From Saprospiraceae bacterium (lineage in GTDB: Bacteria; Bacteroidota; Bacteroidia; Chitinophagales; Saprospiraceae), in NCBI GenBank assembly GCA_020630455.1, contig JAHDBK010000217.1, forward strand, positions 1 through 6,499: a stretch of 6,499 bases of DNA. The letters run 5' to 3'. This document shows positions 1-5,878 of the stretch, piece after piece. Within the stretch, counting starts at the first letter, position 1; the number at the start of each line of letters is the position of its first letter. A program made the translations under genes and the position numbers. Below the pieces are notes generated by a model. That model saw only the letters and a list, made by a program, of their open reading frames with translations, did not search any database and was not told where the DNA came from.

Positions 1-386
1 AAATCTGCTAAAAAATCCATCTTAAAATCTTGACGTATATCACCACTCGTTCCTGACGGAAAATAACAATTTAAAAGTGTCCAATCTCCAAAATCTGTCC
101 TAAGTATTCTACCTTCATTGTCGTATTTTTCAATACCACAACCTTCTACTACTTTATCAGGGCTAGGTTTCGAGTAAGTAGCGACGCCACTATATCCTTT
201 TTTTTCTGCACTATGCCAAACCCCTGTATAACCCAATTCTATTAACGGAGCATTATCAAATTGTTCGGGTTGTGCTTTAGTTTCTTGAACACAAATGATA
301 TCAAAATCATTTTCAGCAATCCAATCTACCCAGCCTTTTTTACTTGCTGCACGGATTCCATTTACATTATACGATATTATTTTCAT
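1..386 (-). CDS. xth: Exodeoxyribonuclease III (AP endonuclease), N-terminal part, cut by window edge
   Basis: This enzyme of the exonuclease III / AP endonuclease family (EEP superfamily) cleaves DNA 5' of abasic sites and removes 3' blocking groups in cytoplasmic base-excision repair. The minus strand reads 128 complete codons from ATG at 386-384 and then leaves the window still open; full family members are about 255 residues, so roughly half is present. Family motifs are clear: the N-terminal strand MKIISYNVNGIRAA with the active-site Asn7, VQETK with metal-binding Glu35 (Glu34 in the E. coli enzyme), GYSGVATYSK (64-73), and NCYFPSG with the active-site Tyr108. The catalytic Asp and His near the C terminus lie outside the window. 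The gene is divergent from the DUF5686 gene, with 146 bp between the two starts. Bacteroidota often carry more than one paralogue, so the symbol is at family level. The assignment is from motifs and is strong. Confidence 0.95.
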   Translation of the reverse strand, partial: MKIISYNVNGIRAASKKGWVDWIAENDFDIICVQETKAQPEQFDNAPLIELGYTGVWHSAEKKGYSGVATYSKPSPDKVVEGCGIEKYDNEGRILRTDFGDWTLLNCYFPSGTSGDIRQDFKMDFLAD

Positions 387-400
387 AAATATTTATATTA

Positions 401-428
401 AAATAATAAAGAAAATTCTTTATTATTT
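401..428. repeat. 28-bp palindrome (13-bp arms) in the xth / DUF5686 divergent region
   Basis: AAATAATAAAGAA at 401-413 is the exact reverse complement of 416-428, with only AA (414-415) between the arms. Its reverse complement matches 3081-3108, at the other end of the DUF5686 gene, at 26 of 28 positions, including 23 in a row. It lies 15 bp upstream of the xth start codon, so it would be in the xth leader if transcription starts further upstream. It could be an operator, an RNA hairpin in the xth leader, or a small dispersed palindromic repeat. The repeat is read directly; any role is inference. Confidence 0.6.
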
Positions 429-484
429 GTAAGTTTGTTTAATTTTTAACATATTTAAAATTATAAAAAAATAAATATGATTAG

Positions 485-492
485 CAAATATC
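485..492 (-). promoter_or_regulatory. Possible -7 element for xth
   Basis: On the minus strand this reads GATATTTG, seven of the eight positions of TAnnTTTG counting the free ones (the first T is G). It is the only reasonable candidate I found in the spacer. Used as a promoter, it would give xth a leader of about 90 nt containing the palindrome at 401-428. It faces the plus-strand -7 box across a 2-bp gap. No -33 element is evident, so the call is weak. Confidence 0.25.
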
Positions 493-494
493 TT

Positions 495-502
495 TATATT
501 TG
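495..502 (+). promoter_or_regulatory. Bacteroidota-type -7 promoter element for the DUF5686 gene
   Basis: TATATTTG matches the Bacteroidota primary-sigma -7 consensus TAnnTTTG at all six fixed positions. It ends 30 bp before the TTG start, giving a leader of roughly 20-25 nt if transcription begins about 7 bp downstream. No convincing TTTG -33 element lies 19-21 bp upstream, where the DNA is an A/T run, so the call rests on the -7 box and its position. Confidence 0.5.
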
Positions 503-532
503 AGCGAATTAAAAAATTAATAAATAAATACA

Positions 533-3079
533 TTGTCATTTTTAATTAAAAACGGAATACCAACTTTTGCTTTATTTATTTTGCTTTGTTGTTTCAAAAC
601 AGATGTTATTGCTCAACAAAGCATTACTTTTAAAGGCAAAATCCTTGATGATGACACTAAGGAAGGTGTCCCTTTTTGTGATGTTTATTTTGAAGCAACC
701 TATGTTGGAACATCTACAGATGAGAATGGTTATTATGAATTCACGACCGAAAATTATGGCGACACTATTTCTGTATCTGCCTTAGGATATGAAACAGCCA
801 ACAAAAAGATTTCAACAGAAAGTATCCAAACAATAAATTTTAATTTAAAAGAGGCTGGGTTTGAAATGGAGGAAATAGTCATCGAAGCAGGTGAAAACCC
901 AGCAAATGCTATTGTAAGAGGTATTATTAAAAATAAAGATTACCACAGAATTGATGCCTTTGACACTTATCAATGTGAAGGCTATTCTAAGGTAGAATTA
1001 GATTTAGAAAACATTGAAGGGCTAGAAGGGACAAAACTGATGAAACCCTTTGATTTTATTTTTGATAATGTAGATAGTTTAAGTGATGAAAAACCTTTTC
1101 TTCCTGCTTATATCATGGAAAACCTTTTTGATGTATACCATTCTAAAGGACAAGGAAAACCCAAGGAAATACTGAAAGCAAGGCAAGTTTCTGGTGTTGA
1201 AAATGCAACAGTCAATGAATTTATAAATAGTATGCACGAGGACTTCAACGTATATGATAATTGGATTCAAATACTAGAAAAGCCATTTGTAAGTCCCTTT
1301 TCAAATCAAGGATTATTTTATTATGAATACTATATTCAAGATAGCACTTATATAGAAGACCAATTAGCTATTCAACTCAAGTTCAAACCTAAAAGAAAAC
1401 AAGAAAATACTTTTTATGGGACTTTTTGGGTAATTGATTCTGTTTTTGCTGTTCAGCGACTCGATATGAGAATGAGTAAAGATGTGAATATTAATTTGGT
1501 TTCTAGAATTATTATTTATCAAGAATATCAATATATACAATCTCAATATTGGTTGCCTGAAAAACAAAAAGTCGTTATAGATTTTAGCCCATTAGAAGAA
1601 CGCGAGACAATGGGTATCATCGGTCGTAAAACCATTTCTTATAGAGATTATCAAATCAATCAGGAAGGACAAGCTGAAACTTATAAAAAGAAAGATGAAG
1701 AAGATTATTTTCAAATAGATAATTTAGAAAAAAACGACGACTTTTGGGCAGAAGCAAGACACGAAAAACTGTCAGAAAATGAGGAGAAAATTTATATGAT
1801 GATTGACAGTGTGAAAAATATGCCTATATACAAGACTTATATAGATATTATCAGTACAATTTTTACAGGTTACAAGATTTTGGGTCCTGTAGAAATTGGT
1901 CCATATTTTAGTATTTATAGCAATGACCACGTCCAAGGTCACCGCTTGAGATTAGGCATGTGGACAAGTAATCGTTTCAGTAAAAAAGTGCGTTTTGGAG
2001 GTTATGGAGCTTATGGTTTTAAAGATAAGCGTTTTAAATATGGTGCTGACTTGATGTGGGTTATCAAAAAGCGGCCTCGAACCCATATTGAATTGGCCTA
2101 TTTTGATGATGTGAATTATTCTAGTGAAAGTACTGAAGATTTTGCTTCTGGCAACTTGCTTACTGGTATTTATAGAAGGAAAATTTACATGAAACTCATT
2201 CATACTAAAGAGGCAAAATTCGCTTTTGAAAAATATTGGAAAAAAGGTTGGTCTAATAGAATTACGCTATTACATAGAAGTATGGACCCCTATGGTGCCT
2301 TAGGTGCTAATGGCGAAGGCTTTAATTTTAAGTATCTCCCTGATATTAATGATGTCAACCAAGTAGATACTCTTATCAATACAGCTGAGGTCATTCTCAA
2401 ACTCAAATATTCATACAAAGAAAAATTCTTAGAAGGAAACTTTTTTAGAACGAGCTTAGGCTCTAAATATCCTACTTTAGAATTGCAGTATGCCAAAGGT
2501 ATTAAAGGTATTTTTGGAAGCAAATATAATTATCATAAATTGACCTTTAGTGTTCGAGGTTATTTTTATATGAATCCCATTGGCTGGACTCGATTTAATG
2601 TAAAAGCGGGAAAAACTTTCGGGCAAGTTCCTTTTTTACTAGCTGAAGTGCATCCAGGTAATGAAACCTACTTCTATGATGAATACGCCTTCAATGGCAT
2701 GAATAAATATGAATTTGTAAGTGATGCTTATGGAGCATTAATCTTAGACCATCATTTCGATGGTTTTATCCTCAATAAAGTACCTGGTATTAGAAAATTG
2801 AATTGGAGGACGGTCTATACCTTTAGAGCCATTTGGGGTAAAATGTCAAATCAAAATTATCAAGCCAATCGCTTAAACACTTTTGATGATACACTTGATG
2901 GCGAAACGACTTATACGGGTTTTTATACCCCACATAAATATCCTTATTTAGAAACAGGAGTGGGGATAGAAAACATCTTTAAATTCATCAGAGTAGACGT
3001 GATGTGGCGACTCAACTACCTCGATAATCCAGATGCCAAACCTTTTACTTTTAGATTAGGGTTTGATTTTAATTTCTAG
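533..3079 (+). CDS. DUF5686 and carboxypeptidase-regulatory-like domain outer-membrane protein
   Basis: This predicted outer-membrane protein has 848 residues, typical of the DUF5686 family; its biochemical function is unknown. Residues 1-27 form a Sec signal peptide: Lys6, a hydrophobic core at about 9-21, and a likely signal peptidase I site after VIA (25-27). Residues about 31-105 are a CarboxypepD_reg-like beta-sandwich, shown by GTSTDENGYYEF (59-70) and SALGYE (82-87). The DUF5686 part begins near NPANAIVRGIIKNK (122-135) and continues through FKPKRK and TFYGTFWVIDS. From about residue 460 the sequence alternates aromatic and polar residues like a transmembrane beta-barrel and ends LGFDFNF, with the C-terminal Phe of outer-membrane barrels. 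The start is TTG at 533: an in-frame TAA lies at 521-523, and the first in-frame ATG (866) would remove the signal peptide. Family members resemble TonB-dependent receptors at both ends, but I see no TonB box or plug, so calling it a transporter would be unsupported. The gene is probably monocistronic and converges with the protease gene. Confidence 0.88.
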   Translation: MSFLIKNGIPTFALFILLCCFKTDVIAQQSITFKGKILDDDTKEGVPFCDVYFEATYVGTSTDENGYYEFTTENYGDTISVSALGYETANKKISTESIQTINFNLKEAGFEMEEIVIEAGENPANAIVRGIIKNKDYHRIDAFDTYQCEGYSKVELDLENIEGLEGTKLMKPFDFIFDNVDSLSDEKPFLPAYIMENLFDVYHSKGQGKPKEILKARQVSGVENATVNEFINSMHEDFNVYDNWIQILEKPFVSPFSNQGLFYYEYYIQDSTYIEDQLAIQLKFKPKRKQENTFYGTFWVIDSVFAVQRLDMRMSKDVNINLVSRIIIYQEYQYIQSQYWLPEKQKVVIDFSPLEERETMGIIGRKTISYRDYQINQEGQAETYKKKDEEDYFQIDNLEKNDDFWAEARHEKLSENEEKIYMMIDSVKNMPIYKTYIDIISTIFTGYKILGPVEIGPYFSIYSNDHVQGHRLRLGMWTSNRFSKKVRFGGYGAYGFKDKRFKYGADLMWVIKKRPRTHIELAYFDDVNYSSESTEDFASGNLLTGIYRRKIYMKLIHTKEAKFAFEKYWKKGWSNRITLLHRSMDPYGALGANGEGFNFKYLPDINDVNQVDTLINTAEVILKLKYSYKEKFLEGNFFRTSLGSKYPTLELQYAKGIKGIFGSKYNYHKLTFSVRGYFYMNPIGWTRFNVKAGKTFGQVPFLLAEVHPGNETYFYDEYAFNGMNKYEFVSDAYGALILDHHFDGFILNKVPGIRKLNWRTVYTFRAIWGKMSNQNYQANRLNTFDDTLDGETTYTGFYTPHKYPYLETGVGIENIFKFIRVDVMWRLNYLDNPDAKPFTFRLGFDFNF

Positions 3080-3080
3080 T

Positions 3081-3108
3081 AATTTATAAAGAATTTTCTT
3101 TATTATTT
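3081..3108. repeat. Second, inverted copy of the 28-bp palindromic repeat
   Basis: The segment matches the reverse complement of 401-428 at 26 of 28 positions, and the last 23 bases (3086-3108) match without a break. Because the element is nearly self-complementary, its orientation is set mainly by the two central bases (TT here, AA at 414-415). The copy begins 2 bp after the DUF5686 stop and reaches into the protease stop codon (3107-3109). The two copies thus bracket the DUF5686 gene. Confidence 0.5.
3086..3103. terminator. Possible bidirectional terminator hairpin in the convergent gap
   Basis: ATAAAGAA (3086-3093) and TTCTTTAT (3096-3103) are perfect inverted repeats around TT, lying in the 27-bp gap between the stop codons of two convergent genes. 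A T-rich stretch follows on the plus strand and A/T-rich sequence on the other. The stem has a single G-C pair, so it would be weak as an intrinsic terminator. Position is the main support. The same hairpin recurs at 401-428 in a promoter region, which argues against a purely terminator role. Confidence 0.35.
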
Positions 3109-5770
3109 ATATTTTAATAAATTTAAAAATCTTTTTATTTTCTCCTTGAATGACTTCTAAAAAGTAAATCCCTTGAGTCCAATTCTTTAAGTTTATTTTT
3201 GTATTATTATTTTGAATATTTTTATTGAATAATAACTTCCCTGTTTCATCATAAATATTCATATAAAATTCATAATTAGAAATATTATTTTGAATATTTA
3301 ACTCCAATTTATTAACCACAGGATTAGGAGCTATATTAATATTAACATTATTAAAAATATTACTATTAGAATTATTCATTTTCTTTAATTGAACACAATA
3401 ATCTTCCACTTCTCCATAATCAAAATTTTGACATAACTCTGCTGGGTTATCCCATCGCATAGCAACTCTCATCCTTGTACTTCCTTCTAGAAAATTGGTT
3501 GAAATAGGCACAGTAAAGCTGCTAGAAATTGTATTTTGAGTAGTATTAGGAGCATCAAAAACCAATTCATCTGTATCTTCAAAATCACCATCCATATTAA
3601 AATCAACCCATATTCTAAAATGTTCATTATATACTTGACCAGCAAAACCAGGACTAAGACTAAGGCTATAAGTCGTTCCTTCTTGCAACAGTAAGACATC
3701 CGTTAATGATAAAGTATAATTTCCGTAACCACCATCACTTCCAGAACTATTTGACCAAGCATCTATTGTTACATTAGAAATCCATTCTTCACTAGCATCT
3801 GCACTGTTTGTACAATAGGGCAAATCAACACATGCACCACAACCCATAGTGTAAAAAGTAATAATATCGCCTAATTCACTAAAGCTTCCATCAGGGCAAA
3901 GCGTTTTGACTCGAACTTCATAAGAGGTACATGTTTCAAGAGAAAATAAAGAAATATTGTTATTAACTGCTGTAATATCTAGCCAATTATTTTCACCTGC
4001 TATTGTAAATTCTACTTGATAGGAAACGGCTGCAAAAACTTCATCCCAAAATAAACTGACACTATTTTCTGTAATGTTTTCTATTGAAATATTTTCTGGA
4101 GGAACACAACAACCCTCTGAAGTAAAGATATAAGAACTAGACCAAACCGTAACGGTATCTTCACATATTGCTTGACTTTGTACCTCATAATCTGTACATG
4201 CCATTAAGCCTGTCAATTGAGCAGGATTATCTGTAACATCATTCAACACTACCCAAGTATTATCACTTATCGCTTTATACCTTATATTTACAGTATCGGT
4301 AACCGTACTTATAGAATATAATAAATCAGCAGAAACATCTAGTACATTTTCTACTGCTAATCCATAAGGACTGACACAAGTATTATATTCACAATCATCT
4401 AATAAATTATTCAAAGCATTGTGTACATTTAAACGTCCTTCTGTAACGGTAATTCCTTGAAGACTAGGATTAGGGTCTACTCCATTCAAAATATATTCTT
4501 TTACATTAAGTGCTGCTTGAGCAGGATTAGATTTAGCTAAAATAGCAAAGCTTGGACAATCTGTAGAATAGAGTAATGCGACAGTACCCGCTACATGTGG
4601 GGTAGCACCAGATGTTCCTCCAAAACCACCATAACCATTGGGTGCAGCTGCCGTCCACGTCCCTTGACCAAATGCTCCCAAGTCAATAGTGTTTAGCCCA
4701 TAACCTGCTCCATTTACTTTTTCATCAAAATGATTCATATTGGTAACTGAAATGAGCCAATCACTTGGACAAGCAGTAGGTAAATCTCCAACCACATCTA
4801 TATTTTCCTCGCCATTTATAGTTGCTCCGCAACTCATAATCCCTTCTTGTCCCATCGTATCATAAAAATCACACCAAAGCGGTGCATCGGCTGGTTGTCC
4901 GAAATCTACTCCCCAAGAAGCATTCGTTGTTACCACGAAAGCACCTTCTTGACCATTACTATCATTATATCTTTTTCTGTGTTCATAGCAATAAGCATAA
5001 GCTGCTAAAGCTTCTGCTTCATCGCCACCTCCTTGTATAATCATTAGTTTTACGTTCCAATTGACTCCTGCCACACCATTATCATTATCTCCTTTTGCAC
5101 CTACAATACCTGCTACAGGAGTACCATGCCCTCCTCCCGTAATTACATCATTATTAGTATAAGCATTCCAACCTTGATAATCGTCTACATAACCATTATT
5201 ATCATCATCAATCCCATTATTGGGAATTTCATTATAATTGAACCAAATATTGTCTCCAAAATCATCATGTGTCCATGCTAAACCATCATCTATAATTGCT
5301 GCAACAATAGTATCTCCAAGCACAGTCAATCCACCTGTCGTAATATCCCAAGCCAAGTCCATATCTATATCCGCTCCAGCCGTTCCACCAGATTGTCCTG
5401 TGTTAATATACTGCCATTGGGCATCAAATTCTGTATCGTCTGGAGTATTTCTATAAGAAATAATATGATTGAATTGTACCGTTTCAACTAGATGACTTCT
5501 TGAAATTGCTTCCTTGAAATATCTTTCATGAATATGAACATAATCAAAACTTAAATGATAAATATTGATTGAAGGAGATATTTTTTTAATTAATTTCAAA
5601 TCTGTTCTTTCTCCATCAAATTGAGCAAATTCAGATAGAATATCTTCAATTGGATAATCTGTTTTTATTAATAATTCACCCAATTTTTTGTCTAACAATT
5701 GGCTATAAAGAGAAGTAGAAAACAAGGATAAAAATAAGGATAGAAAGAGGTAGCTTTTAATATTATTCAT
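3107..5770 (-). CDS. Secreted S8 (subtilisin-family) serine protease with Fn3, GEVED and T9SS sorting domains
   Basis: This predicted extracellular or cell-surface endopeptidase has 887 residues. Residues 1-23 are a Sec signal peptide (likely cut after LYS, 21-23). About 24-110 look like a propeptide that would be removed on maturation. The S8 catalytic domain spans about 135-455: Asp161 (AIIDDG), His215 (GGGHGTPVAG), oxyanion Asn319 (ATIN), and Ser387 (GTSGATPHVAG), so it should be active. An Asp/Asn-rich segment at 182-197 (NNGIDDDNNGYVDD) is a probable calcium-binding insert common in Bacteroidota S8 proteases. Two fibronectin-III-like domains follow (about 465-553 and 556-642), then a GEVED domain (about 650-793, with DFNMDGDFED and the signature GEVEDY at 786-791). 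An Asn-rich linker (799-810) leads to a type A T9SS C-terminal sorting domain (about 812-887: PNP at 815-817, QGIYFLEV, final KFIKI). By family knowledge the CTD directs export through the T9SS translocon and is cleaved, often with anchoring to surface lipopolysaccharide. The start ATG at 5770-5768 directly precedes the signal peptide. The substrate is unknown; Fn3 and GEVED may aid binding or spacing. Confidence 0.93.
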   Translation of the reverse strand: MNNIKSYLFLSLFLSLFSTSLYSQLLDKKLGELLIKTDYPIEDILSEFAQFDGERTDLKLIKKISPSINIYHLSFDYVHIHERYFKEAISRSHLVETVQFNHIISYRNTPDDTEFDAQWQYINTGQSGGTAGADIDMDLAWDITTGGLTVLGDTIVAAIIDDGLAWTHDDFGDNIWFNYNEIPNNGIDDDNNGYVDDYQGWNAYTNNDVITGGGHGTPVAGIVGAKGDNDNGVAGVNWNVKLMIIQGGGDEAEALAAYAYCYEHRKRYNDSNGQEGAFVVTTNASWGVDFGQPADAPLWCDFYDTMGQEGIMSCGATINGEENIDVVGDLPTACPSDWLISVTNMNHFDEKVNGAGYGLNTIDLGAFGQGTWTAAAPNGYGGFGGTSGATPHVAGTVALLYSTDCPSFAILAKSNPAQAALNVKEYILNGVDPNPSLQGITVTEGRLNVHNALNNLLDDCEYNTCVSPYGLAVENVLDVSADLLYSISTVTDTVNIRYKAISDNTWVVLNDVTDNPAQLTGLMACTDYEVQSQAICEDTVTVWSSSYIFTSEGCCVPPENISIENITENSVSLFWDEVFAAVSYQVEFTIAGENNWLDITAVNNNISLFSLETCTSYEVRVKTLCPDGSFSELGDIITFYTMGCGACVDLPYCTNSADASEEWISNVTIDAWSNSSGSDGGYGNYTLSLTDVLLLQEGTTYSLSLSPGFAGQVYNEHFRIWVDFNMDGDFEDTDELVFDAPNTTQNTISSSFTVPISTNFLEGSTRMRVAMRWDNPAELCQNFDYGEVEDYCVQLKKMNNSNSNIFNNVNINIAPNPVVNKLELNIQNNISNYEFYMNIYDETGKLLFNKNIQNNNTKINLKNWTQGIYFLEVIQGENKKIFKFIKI

Positions 5771-5878
5771 TATAATTAATATGATAAGATTGGTAAAAAA
5801 TCAAATAAATTTAGAAAGAAAATTTAAATAATTGAAATAGAATGATATATTTATGTTTTTTACCAATGCAAACAATTC
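5771..5878. promoter_or_regulatory. Divergent promoter region between the S8 protease gene and rsmE
   Basis: This is a 108-bp AT-rich spacer between two divergent starts. Weak -7-like boxes are TATATTTA at 5846-5853 on the plus strand (toward rsmE) and TTTATTTG at 5809-5802 on the minus strand (toward the protease). Each departs from TAnnTTTG at one fixed position, and neither has an obvious TTTG -33 box. Each is followed within 1-2 bp by the same 12-bp sequence (see the inverted repeat at 5789-5867). I see no Shine-Dalgarno sequence and no small ORF. Confidence 0.4.
5789..5867. repeat. 12-bp inverted repeat, arms at the two presumed transcription starts
   Basis: ATTGGTAAAAAA at 5789-5800 is the exact reverse complement of TTTTTTACCAAT at 5856-5867, with 55 bp between the arms. 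Read outward, each transcript direction meets TTTTTTACCAAT directly downstream of its candidate -7 box, near the expected transcription start. It could be a pair of operator half-sites or a shared initial-transcribed sequence. The arms are seen directly; function is inference. Confidence 0.5.

Larger units (their letters stand above)
387..532. promoter_or_regulatory. Divergent intergenic region between xth and the DUF5686 gene
   Basis: This is a 146-bp, very AT-rich spacer between two divergently transcribed genes, so it should hold both promoters. It contains the 28-bp palindrome at 401-428 and the opposed -7-like elements at 485-502. I see no Shine-Dalgarno sequence before either start, which is usual in Bacteroidota, and no small ORF or RNA gene. 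Confidence 0.7.

Noticed and set aside
578..598. Possible lipoprotein signal (LLCC) in the DUF5686 protein
   Set aside because: The residues before the Cys pair do not fit a lipobox, which wants a small residue just before the modified Cys, and a good signal peptidase I site (VIA) follows at residues 25-27. An ordinary outer-membrane barrel fits better.
401..3108. A mobile element bounded by the two inverted 28-bp repeats
   Set aside because: The enclosed gene is an outer-membrane DUF5686 protein with no transposase or recombinase, the repeats are themselves palindromic, and I see no target-site duplication beside them.
4813..4834. Apparent loss of the oxyanion-hole Asn in the protease, suggesting an inactive enzyme
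   Set aside because: Aligning SCGA with AAGN by eye drops the Asn, but shifting the alignment to match the following Asn-Ile-Asp restores it as Asn319. With an intact triad there is no basis for calling it a pseudoenzyme.
5238..5456. A 72-codon plus-strand open frame inside the protease gene, antisense to it
   Set aside because: It overlaps the best-conserved part of the S8 catalytic domain, has no recognisable domain or promoter, and is explained as a shadow of the coding frame. The short open frames within the DUF5686 gene and at 3487-3699 are rejected for the same reason.
5789..5867. The 12-bp inverted repeat read as an intrinsic terminator
   Set aside because: The 55-bp loop is far too long, and the site is between two divergent starts, where no transcript needs to end.
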